64,000 nucleotides of DNA from Chloranthus sessilifolius. Its lineage: Eukaryota; Streptophyta; Magnoliopsida; Chloranthales; Chloranthaceae. The notes under the pieces are model-generated. The model worked only from the letters and a program-made list of their open reading frames with translations. It had not been told where the DNA came from and searched no databases. Every line of letters begins with the position of its first letter. Within the stretch, counting starts at the first letter, position 1. Positions 32,691-43,585 of this stretch are shown one piece after another. A program made the position numbers and the translations under genes. The stretch is taken from positions 151,175,725 through 151,239,724 of the forward strand of contig CM037588.1 in assembly GCA_021018995.1 (NCBI GenBank), written 5' to 3'.

Positions 32691-34030
32691 TTGAATAATT
32701 GATCAGTCGGCTACTTAGGTGGATTGATCGATATTACAGAAGGAGCTTGAAGTCCATTCTCTGTTATGTGCACTATTGATTAATCGACTTATATAGTGTC
32801 AATTAATCGAATTTCAAATTTTGAGATGTGCAAATTTCAAATTCAAAAATTGATTGATCGACTTCAATAGTTGATCAATCGATTTTGAATTTTAAATCTC
32901 CGAATTTAAGGCCTACTTAAGCAAACTCGAAAGATTAGTTAGGAGATTCTCAATTTTTTTTTTTATTTAGTACTTTAGTTTATCTCCAATTTTTCTTTAC
33001 AAGTATTGTTCTTTTCAATTTTTAGATTTAATTTTTAGATTAGTTTAATTTCTGCATTCAAGAAATAATTGTATGCATTGGATTAAAGCTTTTATGGATT
33101 CTTGTGGATCATTCATCACGATATTTTAATGTTATTTCTTGTTTTCATTTCAATCATCTCTTTGCTTAATTTAATCATGCGTAGGTAAATCTTTTTGAAG
33201 ATGAAAATCTAATAAACCTCATCCGAGATATTCATTTATAATAATATAGATCCATGATTGGGATATTATCTTGTCATAGATGCCTTGTTTTTAATTGCTC
33301 TAATGCTCTTGCCCATATTGTAAAATTCGATTGCTATCTAAGATATGAATGCTAGATTTGCAATGGTGATTTTACTCTCCTTCTCTATTGTTTTTGTCGA
33401 TTTTGTGAATTTCGATTATTATATAAGATATGGGTGCTAATCATGCATGCCCATGATCTTAGATCTACAATATGAAATTTACATCGGGATCTTTATTGCC
33501 TGCATTTGTAGCCTTAATTTATCATCATTAAAGATTCCTTTTACGATAAATATTTGGCTCCATCTTTTTTGTGGTTGTAGGAAGAGCACACTTAGAAGTG
33601 ATTTTGTGGATTAACTGTTTTAAATCTTTTGTAAATATTTGATTGGGTTCAGTATTTCTATGTAGCGCATCTTGCAATAATATTATATCTCAATCAATAG
33701 ATTTGTATTTCGTAAATGATAAATCAACGATGAGAGGATTTAGTATCTTAATCCTCGCTTTTTAATATTTGTTTAATATTATTTTATTATCTAGTTTTAA
33801 AATTTTCACTCTTTCAAAAATCAGTAAGCTAGTTAAATATTACTTTCAATCTGTGATTATTCTTGTGATTAATTGTTGTTTCCTCCAATTAATTTTCTCT
33901 TTAATCCTCGTGGGAACGGTCTTATATTATGCACCCACTGAATACACCTCGATTCATGCGCTTGCGAGTAAAATTCAATTTAAAATCACAACAGTATCCT
34001 ATTTTAAATTACTATAATACTCTTGATTAA
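32691..34030 (+). mobile_element. Possible LTR of another Ty3/gypsy element (limits unknown)
   Basis: A cluster of TTGATTGATCGACTT, TGATTAATCGACTT and TTGATCAATCGATTTT words (32697-32885) is followed by 1 kb of AT-rich sequence. It ends in GTGGGAACGGTCTTATATTA and CATGCGCTTGCGAGTAAAAT (33908-33973), which resembles, from memory, the downstream edge of LTRs in non-chromodomain Ty3/gypsy elements. No primer site, gag or second LTR was found. Confidence 0.35.
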
Positions 34031-34698
34031 AGAAAACTGAGCGATACAACCTTTCATGTTGCATTTGCCTACTACTTCTTGTTTGGGTTATAGGGCGTGC
34101 CCATTTGGTCCCATTGAAAATGTATGAACTATTATTTTGATGAATTGAATTACTAAAATTATATAAAATTTGGGCACATAATAGGGTGATCAAATCCTAA
34201 TCTGTAAGGAGGAGATCAATTTGCTTATGAATTTATCTATGATTCTATGTCAGACGGATCGTCCATGCTGTGTGGGAAAGTGGGCACAAACATTGCATGC
34301 AATGAAGTCCGTGAGAAGCACAAGGTCGGACGGACGTGTACGGTTGGCTTTCCCGCTCGGAAATAAACGGTCTGCCGATGATGAACAAAGTCTTGGGCGG
34401 TTCTAAAAGCAGTCTTCCACATCACAAGCTTTTTAATTTTGACTAGAGCATCTCTGAAGCTCTGGCATTCTTTTAAGTCTTGCACTAATCTTCACAAAAC
34501 AAACAGAAAAAAAAAATCTTGCACTGATCATCTTTGAAGCTATGGCATTCTTTTAAATCTTGCACTACTCACCATAATTTTAAAGCCTTTCCCTACAGCT
34601 TTAATTATTATTTTTTTATCTCGTAGTCTGCCTAATTATTGTTACACCTATACATATATAAATACATAATGGACCTTTAGATATTTGTTGTCTATTCA
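34031..34698. other. Intergenic DNA with a short duplicated phrase
   Basis: ATCTTTGAAGCTATGGCATTCTTTTAA and a near copy beginning at 34447 (each written here in part: GGCATTCTTTTAAGTCTTGC and GGCATTCTTTTAAATCTTGC) occur about 90 bp apart. Otherwise nothing recognised. Confidence 0.4.
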
Positions 34699-34706
34699 CT
34701 CGTAAC

Positions 34707-34805
34707 CAAGGATCAAAATATCGGCCTAAATTTCGGCCTATAATTTCAATCCCATATAAAATATGACCGAAATTTCGGTCATTTTGGCTGAAATTTTGGT
34801 CCTTG
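34707..34805. mobile_element. 99-bp MITE, CAAGGATCAAAAT ends
   Basis: Ends CAAGGATCAAAAT and, inverted, CAAGGACCAAAAT. Flanking octamers CTCGTAAC (34699-34706) and CTTGTAAC (34806-34813) match 7 of 8, a hAT-type duplication. The interior is made of ATTTCGGCC and GACCGAAATTTCGGTC dyads. Confidence 0.85.
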
Positions 34806-34899
34806 CTTGTAACCATTGCAAATAAATAAAGGGCGAATTATCCAATAGGTTTGAACCTTTTATATTTTACTTGAAAGTGTCTCACCTGTGGTTTATTAC

Positions 34900-35154
34900 T
34901 AAGGTAACAAAATTGATATTGGTATCAGGTATTGATCCTTGGAGGACTGATACGAATCAGCCGAAACCGATAAGCATCAGACTATTTAAAAATATATATA
35001 GGTATCGGTCGATACCAGATACGCATCGGTCGATACCTGATACGTATTGGCCGATATCGATATCGAGTTGGATACCGATACGTATCGGTGCCGATAGGTA
35101 TCAGCTTGCCGAAAAACATATTTGTATTGGTATCGGCCGATATTTGATACCTTG
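34900..35154. mobile_element. 255-bp MITE with GATACGTATCGG words and a perfect 8-bp target duplication
   Basis: TTTATTAC flanks both sides (34892-34899 and 35155-35162). Ends TAAGGTAACAAAATTGATAT and, inverted, CAAGGTATCAAATATCGGCC. The interior repeats GATACGTATCGG, GGTCGATACC and CCGATACCT words. This copy defines the family represented by fragments near 8.2, 10.1 and 31.6 kb. Confidence 0.9.
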
Positions 35155-35239
35155 TTTATTACACACTAAGGTCTCAAACTCTCAACTTTTTTTATTCTTT
35201 CAAAAAAAAAAAAAATTTAAATAAGGCCTAATGGTTGAT

Positions 35240-35480
35240 ATGTGCTGAAATTAAATTCAAGTGAAAAATAGTTTCAACAAAAATGCCCTTAGGTCCCATA
35301 TGAGACTGATCAATTAGACACATATGAGACCGAGCAGTTCCATATGAGATCGTTTGGTCCTACATGTGAGTGATAAGTCCTATATGAGATTGACCACTCC
35401 AGTATAAGACCGATCAGTCTCATATGAGACCGATCCCATCGGCCTTATAGTAGACTGATCAGTCTCATATGTGACCGATT
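35240..35480. repeat. GAGACCGATCAGTCTCATATGAGAC dyad array
   Basis: Nine or so units of (A/T)TATGAGACYGATCA or its inverse, for example GACCGATCAGTCTCATATGA at about 35408. The leading phrase GTGCTGAAATTAAATTCAAG...AAAATGCCC is shared with 63880-63935, where another array starts and runs off the window. Confidence 0.8.
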
Positions 35481-36590
35481 CATCTATCTCTCTTCCTGCA
35501 CGTTTTTTTTACATAAATTAAATGTGAGCACATGTCAATTATTAGACTCTTTTTTCTATTTTTTTTTTATTTTTTTTTAAGGGTGTGGGACCCTATTGAG
35601 TACTAGGTGAAGCATAAGACCCTATAAAGTAAATATGGTATAAGTAGAGACACTCGGATAAAAACCTCATAAATAAATGAAAATGTATGCTTAGATATAA
35701 GAAAATTTATTAATGAAAGTTGTTTCTCATCATGTTTTATTCCATTAGTTACTCCCAATTTTATGTCTTTAATAATAGAGACATGAGAGCTACAACTTGC
35801 ACACAAAATTTGTATTGTGCCCATAAGTTAAAAAGAAGGATTTGATATATTTGAAACCTGTGCTGCATAAAATATCATCTAAGTTGCCTAATTTAAGGTC
35901 ATGATGTAAAGATCTCTGTGCCAAAAATTGACTTGAAACACTCATCTTGGTCATCTGACTTAACACAGTCAACCATTAAATCATATAATTGGCTTTCACG
36001 GAGTTGAATCAAATTGTAGAGATCATATTTTGGGGCAATCTTTGACGTCAACAATCTTTACATCATGGCCTTTAATTCAGATGGATTAGATAATGTTTCA
36101 CATCGCACAGGTCCCAAAATTATCAAGTCTTTCTTTTTAACTCATGCTAGAATATAAATCTCGTCTGCAAGTTGTAGCTCCCCTATCAACGTATTGATTT
36201 TGGATTTTTTTATTACTTAGCGTCCACGAGATTTCTAATCTTGTCCACGAGATTTCTAATCTTGCACTATCGTGTAGACTTTCTCTTTAAAACTAAGTAA
36301 ACTTCTTTCTGTCTCTCGTCATCGGTTATATAAGATATGAAATGAGAAGCTAACGATAATTGTTAATTGCATAAGCATAAACTCAAAATGATTCTTAAAA
36401 ATATTTGATTCTAGCTTAAGGCGTTACTCACCGTTCTCTTCTAGAAATTTATAGTATAACCTCCAAATTTAACAACTTTAGAGATGCTAGAGTTTACCAT
36501 AAACTTTTTATTCTTACAAAAGTAGACCGTTGTTATCTTTTTTTAGTTTTCGGCATTTTTCTTACTTTCAATATCATTTTAAGAGATTTA
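35481..36590. repeat. Inverted pair of a dispersed repeat (35805-35995 and 36000-36190)
   Basis: The plus copy reads CTTTACATCATGGCCTTTAA and TTTCACATCGCACAGGTCCC; the minus copy, inverted, reads CTTTACATCATGACCTTAAA and GCAGCACAGGTTTCAAATA. Related copies are at about 4845-5075 and 60240-60441; the last is part of a Mutator-like MITE with clean ends. The rest of this stretch has nothing recognisable, apart from a duplicated GTCCACGAGATTTCTAATCT phrase near 36225. Confidence 0.65.
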
Positions 36591-37863
36591 GGTTGCGTAT
36601 GGCATAACTCTATGCTTGCCTTTGTCATAGCAGAGTCGCTATTACTGTACATGACAGTAATTTATGAATTTCAACAATGACTACTCTTCAACAGTTATAA
36701 AAAAAATCACTGCCCAAAGCAGTGATTTATTTATGCAAATTTTTTTAAAAAAAATACTATTTAAAAAAAAAAATTATGTTGATGATTTTTTATGTCATTT
36801 TTTTTTAAATAATAATTTTTTAATATTTTTTTTAATTCTCTTTTTTTAGTGCTTCAAAAAAAATTATATATAAAAAAAAGCTATTAATTTCATATTTAAA
36901 TGCATTCATTTAACTCAAATGCAAATCATTCAATGTCATTAATAAAAGAAATAAATGCCCAATTCTTTTATTCAAACAAAAAGTTGCATCTCAACATATG
37001 ATCCAACCTTTCAAATAAGTCAAACATTTTAAACTCTACATACCTAATCATTTTATTCAAATAAAAAGAAGAAAAGAAAGAGAGTTAACAATCTACTATT
37101 AGAGCCCAAACGACACTGATTTCATAGATCCGACTGGGGGATTTCTAGGTCTTGAAAATAAGATTTCATAGATCTAAGTAGGATTGCGAGAATCTCTATG
37201 ACTACAATGATAGGGGAAGCTAGGGATTTCATTAGAGAGAAGAGAGGGAGATGGAGGCTAGGTTTCGAAGAGGACGAGAGAGCGAGAGAGTGAGAAGGGA
37301 GGGAGCGAAGAGGTGAGAGAGGCTAGGAGACGAAGTGGATTCGTTAGAGAGATAAGGAGAGAAAAGAGGTATATATATAGTTTTTGAATTAGGGCTTCTT
37401 CTCAGTTTGCCCGATAGATTTGCACGAGATTTGCACGTGAAATTGTTTTTAACTTTGAAAATCACTGTTTTAGGGAGTGGAATATTACACCACTATTTTA
37501 AGCAGTGTTTTATTTTATGTTGCTACAGTGATTTTTCCCTCATTTTGACCTAGTGAGTTCACTTGTTTAGCAAGTTCCCAATCTCTTTGCTAATACCATG
37601 CTATCTGTTTTAGCAGGTACCCCTTCTCCTTGATAACTCCTTGCATAGTAAGATTTTATGCAGGATTTACCTGTTCACAATTCTACTATCCTCTCTATTC
37701 GCTCTTTGCTAGAGCAGATTTAGGGAGTGGATTATTACAGGGAGGTTGCTACTAGAGTAGGTAAATCCTCCTTTGCAGGGAGTTAAATAAGAGAATGGGA
37801 ACCAACTAAAATAGGTGAACTTTGCTGTGGCAGGGCTAGCAGAGAGCTATGCCATACGTAGCC
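36591..37863. mobile_element. PIF/Harbinger-type element, 1.27 kb, TSD TTA
   Basis: Left end GGTTGCGTATGGCATAACTC and inverted right end GGCTACGTATGGCATAGCTC are inverted repeats for about 30 bp and more weakly for another 25. TTA lies outside both (36588-36590 and 37864-37866), the PIF/Harbinger signature. The interior has A/T homopolymer tracts (36720-36880) and a GAGAGAG-rich stretch (37230-37370); no transposase frame. Confidence 0.85.
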
Positions 37864-38072
37864 TTAGGGAATCCAAATAGTCTATTTTTATTTCTCACAA
37901 TTTAGACATATATTGATATCTAGTCCTAATATATCTATGTTTTTTAAGAAAAAAGTTTTATTTTTGACTTATACTTTGTTAATCGATAATTGATTAGTTT
38001 CTCATTCTCCATTGGATAAATTTTCAAAATATTCTATTATATTCTATATCCTATGTTCTTTCACTAATGATA

Positions 38073-38219
38073 CACTACAAAAAATAAGACTATTAGCAGC
38101 AATTTTTTACTCCAAAAAACTGCCACTATTAATAAAAATACTATTAAGACTATTAGCGACAGTTTTTTGTTAATAGCGGTAGTTTTTTGCTACCACTAAT
38201 AGTCATATTTTTTGTAGTG
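38073..38219. mobile_element. CACTA-type MITE, 147 bp, TSD ATA
   Basis: CACTACAAAAAATAAGAC at the left and TTTTTTGTAGTG at the right, with the 3-bp duplication ATA outside. Interior made of CTATTAGCGACAGTTTTTTG dyads. The ends match the CACTA (En/Spm) terminus. Confidence 0.92.
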
Positions 38220-38222
38220 ATA

Positions 38223-39113
38223 TTTGATCTTCATCCTGGCTATACCTTATTTAGTCAAGGGCTTTATTTTTAATCTTCTAGTTTGAAGATATCCTTTCCT
38301 ACCTTACATCCCCAATTTGGTGTTCAAATATCATATTCTTCGTACTTATGCTTACTCATAATTGTTTCTTAGTTTTCTTTTTCTTAGCTAATAATTTTAA
38401 AGGTTTTCTATTCTTAATTTTCTTTTTTCCTTTTGATGTTAAACTTTTGAATATCTATATCCCATTCCCACCATCACATTTCTTTACACGTATCACTCTT
38501 TTCTCTAGATTCCGTCGATTTCGTAAATATACTATTTTAATTTTTAAGCAATAATTGTTTTCACATCTCATTTCCATCTCACCTATATTCTATAATATAA
38601 AGAATTTGATATATCATATGCTTATGTGGAGTCTACTTGCAAAACTACAGTATACCTTTATCTCTATGATAGTGTAGGTATGTAAGATATATATTGATAT
38701 ATAATTATATTTTAGTCATGAAAAATATATAGTTATATACGGTAATAGTAAAGGAGATAAATAGAACAACTTGTGTTGTTGCACTAGAAGGATTTTCTTA
38801 TACTAAAATAGCTTGCAAGCTACTAACACATTAAACTTAATTTTCATTTAAAAGTTTTCACTTGTATCATTCAAGTTGTGTAACCCGAGACCCACTTTAC
38901 TTGGGTTTGTATTTCAACAAATAGAATGCAAAAGTTTCTCACTTGATTTCCCATTATGATTCCTACATCTCCAATATTTTTAAATCCTACACCAATAATC
39001 TTCACGAAATAATCTGATCACTGCCCTTTACCTAATACCTTATAATACTAGAAAAATTATCTACGTTATTTATTAATCTTTTATAGAGAGAGAGTGCGTG
39101 AGAGATAGAAGAA
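38223..39113. other. Intergenic AT-rich DNA, nothing recognised
   Basis: No supported gene or element end; many T-rich runs. Confidence 0.4.
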
Positions 39114-39116
39114 GAA

Positions 39117-39261
39117 TACTACAAAAAATATGACTATTAGTGGCAGCCAAAAACTGCCGCTATTAATAAAAAGCTGTCGCTAATAGTCTTTAATAGTTTT
39201 TTGTTAATAACGACAATTTTTTGCTCCAAAACTGCTGCTAATAATCTATTTTTTTGTAGTG
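39117..39261. mobile_element. CACTA-type MITE, second copy, 145 bp, TSD GAA
   Basis: TACTACAAAAAATATGAC (first C mutated to T) at the left and TTTTTTTGTAGTG at the right; GAA outside both. It matches the element at 38073 internally (CTGCCGCTATTAATAAAAA) and lies about 0.9 kb away. Confidence 0.9.
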
Positions 39262-39264
39262 GAA

Positions 39265-39885
39265 ATTATTATTTTTTATTATTAGAGAAGAAGATGAAAT
39301 CATTGAGTCTAGGATCTTAGTTTGTTTAATTTTTATGTTAAAATATATGATTAAAATATTTCTTTATATATATGTATCATTCTTTGCTTTGGATTCAACA
39401 ATTAAAATACTCTTTAATGATTTTTTAATATTACTAATTTATTTTTTTAGTTCATTTTAATTTACGCCTAAATTCTACACTTCTTGTTGAACTTACTGTT
39501 ATAATATTTCTCATTATTTAGATTGTTAATCGAGCTTTGAGAGAGAAGCAGTAATAGCAGTAGAAGAAGTCATTTGAGTCTAAGGAATGAGTTCTATTAA
39601 CTTTTGTAAAATATTATAAGTGTTTGGGTGGATCTAGTAATATAGAAAATTAAAAAATGCCACTTGAAATTATTTAAGTATGTCCATTAGAAACTCCTTT
39701 GCATCTAATGGTCTTAAAATCATTTGAAGCCCATTAGGGTCAATCGATTGTACCTGACCAAAACTATAGTCATTATTAGGTCCGCTACAAAATTCGGGGC
39801 TTTTGATGGCGCACTATTACCTGCATTTTAATAAAGCGGCCAACAAAAAGTCCAAATTAAGTGTCAAAAGCGCCAACTTCTTGTG
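39265..39885. other. Intergenic AT-rich DNA, nothing recognised
   Basis: No supported feature. Confidence 0.4.
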
Positions 39886-39889
39886 CCCG

Positions 39890-40320
39890 TTATATTTTAG
39901 AGAAAATTTCATATAAACCTCTGAACTTTCACCTCAATGTCCGAGAGGCACCTGAACTTTACTAAATATAACATAACCCCCCAATGAATACAAATCCCCA
40001 AAATTAGACCCCTACCGCTAACCTCCGTCTCCCTGCTCGACGGAAACTGCTGACGAAGCAGTTAACCCTCATTATATGCTTACGTGGACTTGTCAACATG
40101 ACACTCAACTCTTTATAACTTGTGGGGGATGCCCCATCTCTCTCTGTCTCTCTCTCGTTTAAAAATTTGGCGCCAAACTCCTTCTCTTCTTTTTCTTTTC
40201 TTCTCCTCTTCAACCGAGAACCCTCAATGCCATCTTCTTCAGCAGATATCTAATGGCATCACCGTCGGCAACCTTTGACAGTGCATCATCCGCGATTCGG
40301 TAAACTTTTTTCTCGCCTTT
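39890..40320 (+). mobile_element. Probable 5' end of a decayed DNA transposon (Mutator-like?)
   Basis: CTCTGAACTTTCACC at 39920 resembles the plant TIR word 'CCCTGAACTTT' that I associate with Mutator-like ends. A leader follows with CTCTCTCTGTCTCTCTC and TTTGGCGCCAAACTCC, then ATGGCATCACCGTCGGCAAC (40252) opening a short exon that ends ATTCG|GTAAAC. No later exon or right terminus was found. Confidence 0.35.
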
Positions 40321-40996
40321 TTTTCTCATATATGCAGATCCGGAGCTTCTTAGTCATGTTGATTCTAGGACACCGTGATCATTGTGCTTAATCTGGAATG
40401 TTGGTAGCGAACTCTATTTGTGTATTACAACTAAAAGAAATAAAAATATGGTAAAAACAACTTGGTTGTGTAATGCAGATCCTAGTTGTTTTGCTCTCCT
40501 TAACAATTTTAGCTTATTTCGAGATCATTTGGTACTTGAACAAATTGACTCCAATCTCAGGTCTAGCTCTAGTCATACAAATTATGCAAACTTCTTCATA
40601 ATTTCAATGTGATTTAATGTGCGCTTGTTGGTAAAGTCACTTAAAGCTCTCGAATAACACCATAATTTTTGTTATCATCAATAAAAATCATTATTTATAT
40701 TTTAAGGAAAACAGAGAATTTTAACTATCCTCTTAGTGGTATAATTTTGTTGCAAAAGAGGTAGATTATTTTGCTTATGTTGTTCCAACTTTCCAACAAA
40801 CAAAGACTTGCATTTTATTTATTAATTTATACTAGGTCTGTCAGGATCTGGTTAGCCCATTACCCAACCCTCCTGTCCCGATTTTTGAACCGGTTTAGAT
40901 ACAGATCTTGGACTGTTGGGTCAGGTCCGATACTCAAAAGGCCAGGTCGACTTAAATTTTGTCCTCGCCTACTCGTTGAGGTGTTGACTACCCTAT
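40321..40996. other. Intergenic DNA, possible hAT-like GTCAGG/CCCGAC words
   Basis: 40838-40940 has CTGTCAGGATCTGG, GAACCGGTTTAG and TTGGGTCAGGTCC words like the GGGTCAGGTC stretches at 59.8 and 61.7 kb. No boundaries and no gene. Confidence 0.35.
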
Positions 40997-41211
40997 TGTG
41001 ACAACCCGAATTTCCCTTGCCCGAAAACCCATGTCGTCAAACCGCCGATAGGGCGATCCCGGAACTCACGAACACTGGGTACGTCCACACAAACCATAAG
41101 TAACTCTGATATCTCTAATTATGTAGATAGAGTCATCATATATACATGGCAAAAGATAATTCAATTCAATGAAACAACAAACTGACGATTTTGTTCTTAT
41201 GCGAACCATAA
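40997..41211 (-). mobile_element. LTR fragment (distal end) of a minus-strand chromovirus, probably element 4
   Basis: Begins TGTGACAACCCGAATTTCCC, the same type of terminus as element 1's TGTGACAGCCCCGAATTTCT, in the same orientation. It also shares GTAGATAGAGTCATCATA-like words. It is cut at 41211 by the plus-strand LTR of element 2. The other side of the composite (55119) continues with a minus-strand LTR, so the two pieces are likely one LTR interrupted by the insertion. Confidence 0.6.
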
Positions 41212-41338
41212 TATAATGTCCCGCAAAATCCTGACCGTGAACAGTACCTAGCGATGAACGCACACACAGTCTGGTGATTGGTCGTTGAGTCAAGAGAGGT
41301 TATCGGTTGAATAGTGTAGAGGGTGTGTGCATAAATTA

Positions 41339-41340
<2 letters not shown>

Positions 41341-41386
<46 letters not shown>
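41341..41386. repeat. (TA)n microsatellite within the LTR
   Basis: TA run; equivalent run in the full LTR at 49898-49936. Confidence 0.95.
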
Positions 41387-41388
<2 letters not shown>

Positions 41389-41695
41389 GTATGTAAGTTA
41401 AGTGTTGGTGCCTAGCACCGGAACCAAAAGAGTTATAAAAGAGAGGGAGAAATAAATTCTCTTTAATATTCGGTGGTTAGGGAAATTTATGAAGAGAGAG
41501 GAGAGGAGAGAAGTAACGGAAAGGAGAGAATTTATGAGGGTGGTTCGATTGTTGATGTGCGTGGGTTGATGATCTGTGTACGAGGAATCGGAGACGCACA
41601 TTCAATTCGGCATTTAATTTCCGGAAATACGCATATTAGATCTATTCTTCCTTATTGGGCTATGATGTAGCTCACATTTTTGACTATACGTCACA

Positions 41696-41770
41696 GGTAC
41701 AAGTGAGGAGTCGACAGCTGAAGATTTAGATCGTTCAGACATGGATTACGTCCCTCCCGAGGAGAACTAG
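41696..41770 (+). CDS. Putative acidic mini-ORF in the deleted LTR
   Basis: GTSEESTAEDLDRSDMDYV with PPEEN and TAG, after the acceptor-like ACGTCACAG. One residue differs from the copy at 51788-51862. See the solo LTR and element 1 for relatives. Confidence 0.4.
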   Translation, partial: GTSEESTAEDLDRSDMDYVPPEEN

Positions 41771-42132
41771 CCTCCTCCGAAGGATTTCTTCTAGGAGACT
41801 TCTCTGCGCGTTTCAGAATTATTTTGGTTGGCTGGGTATGTCCAGTCTGTAGCCTTTAACTATGTAATATGTAATAGGGAGTGTATGTTTTGGCGAACTA
41901 TCGAGGGTGATAAGAGGGTATCATCAATGGTTCGGTTCGGTTCTTTGTCCCATGGGATTGTCATGGGAGTTAGAACCGTCTTTTGGATTCACTTTTGATT
42001 TGCATAGATAATAGATAAAAATTCTGCTGCATTACTCTTGATAGTCCTATGTTCAATAATTACGTGGGCACTGCCTTAAGGATCGTGCCAACGGCCCGGG
42101 CTTTGGGGTTATGAAATTCAAGTTGTCACAGT

Positions 42133-42145
42133 TGCTCTCAAAGCT
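42133..42145 (+). other. Altered primer binding site of element 2, copy A
   Basis: After the LTR end TTGTCACA and a G, the site reads TTGCTCTCAAAGC, matching the canonical TTGGTATCAGAGC at 10 of 13 positions. The next bases (TTAGGCTTTAG) equal those after the intact site in element 1. Copy B has the identical variant at 52225. Confidence 0.75.
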
Positions 42146-42256
42146 TAGGCTTTAGAAAGTTCTGACGAGTCTTAGGTTAGACTAGAAGTCTAAGATTTTC
42201 TAAGACTATAGGGACCTTATGTTAATGGAACTTTTGTTTCATTTTAACAGATCGAG

Positions 42257-43585
42257 ATGGATGCTAGAGGATGGGGACGCCCTAGGGGTAGCCGTTAGAG
42301 GAATTTAAGAAGTATACACGACATCCCTGTGGGTTCTAGTGCAGAGCAAAGATAGCCTCCTGAAGGGAGGGGACAAAGAGATGAAGCTACGAATAGGTTA
42401 GCTCAAGCCATGGAGGTCGTTGCTGCTGCGATGGCCCAACAGACAGCTATGTTGGCTGAGTAGACAGCGATGATGGCAGCAAATAATGCTAATCATCAAC
42501 AGCCACCACCACCTCCTCCAGCATTACTACCGTCCTCATTTATGGACTTTAGGAGATTAAGACCTCCTAGTTTTTATGGACAAACCGACCCGTTGGAAGC
42601 CGAAAAGTGGTTGAATCAAATTGAGAAACTTCTACAGCGATTGCAGGTGAGTGAGAATGAGAAGGTCGGATGGGCCTCTTTTCAGTTGGAAGGTGATGCC
42701 GACCCATGGTGGAAGTCGGTGTTACGGAAGAGAGAAATTGACAACTCTCACGGGTTGTGGACTTGGGCGGAGTTTGTCACAACGTTCAACAAAGCATATT
42801 TCCCCAAGCAGGTGAAGAATCAGTTAAAGAAAGATTTTGTGAAGTTGGAGCAGGGTAATATGACCGTGTGAGAGTACAGAAATGAGTTCACGCAGTTGTC
42901 TAGGTTTTCTTCAGAGCTAGTGGCCACCGAAGAGATGAAGGCCAGCAAGTTTAAAGAAGGCCTACGGCCTAAGTTGAGAGGGAAAGTTTCTGCATTTGAA
43001 CTTGAAACTTATGCTGACGTAATTGGAAAGGTTATAGTCATAGAGAGGGACATGGAGAACAAGTATAAGCGACAAGGTCAACGATTAAGGACAGGTTTAC
43101 TCAAGGGGGAGCAGGTGACTATGACTCGGGGAATAAAAAGCTAAGGTTCACAGCACCAGCCCTAGTTACGCGACCATTGGCCTACTCAAAATTTTCAAGA
43201 CCACCAGTATCTACACAGGTCAAGCCTATTCGTATCGAGGGCCCTGTACCATCTCAAGTTTCAAGTGCGTCAGTCAATCAGGGACTCTCGCAAGCGATTT
43301 CTTCAACACCCTAGGTTACTTGTGCCCGATGTGGCAAATCACACAAGACAACAGACTGTAGACGGGGCACCGGGGGTTGTTTCAAATGTGGAAATATGGA
43401 TCACCACATTCGAGATTGTCCCGAAATGACAAAGGAGAGGATGGCGTCGACTTCAATTGGTCATCAAGGAACGACACTTTTTGGCCCAGCTACCAGATCA
43501 GTACTTCAGAGGAAGTCGACTGTTCAAGGAAGAGTGTACGCAGTGACTGCCGAGGATGCTCAGAACGTGAACGACCTTATTCAAG
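42257..43585 (+). pseudogene. Element 2 gag, copy A (broken)
   Basis: Starts MDARGWGRPRGSR after TTCATTTTAACAG, an acceptor-like site. Gag domain words: PSFYGQTDPLEAEKWL, FQLEGDADPWWKSV, LWTWAEFVTTFNKAYFPKQV, ASKFKEGLRPKL. Two zinc knuckles follow: CARCGKSHKTTDC and CFKCGNMDHHIRDC. Stops in frame: TAG at 42296, TAG at 42353, TAG at 42461, TGA at about 42869; a frameshift follows near 43085. The TAGs at 42353 and 42461 are shared with copy B. Most are C-to-T in CAG or CGA codons. The last codons before the intron-like segment are NVNDLIQ. Confidence 0.9.

Larger units (their letters stand above)
41212..42130 (+). repeat. LTR of element 2, deleted form (919 bp)
   Basis: Aligned to 49764-52222 it lacks 1,536 bp corresponding to 50185-51720. 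GAAAT is present at both edges of the missing piece, indicating a microhomology deletion. The start is mutated (TATAATGTCC against TGTAACGTCC, all transitions). It retains TATAAAAGAGAG near 41433 and the acidic mini-ORF (41696-41770), but lost the palindrome array and GC-rich block. Confidence 0.9.

Noticed and set aside
33769-34017. 82-residue hydrophobic plus frame as a membrane protein
   Set aside because: Composition follows local T-richness; it ends in what looks like an LTR edge and has no start context.
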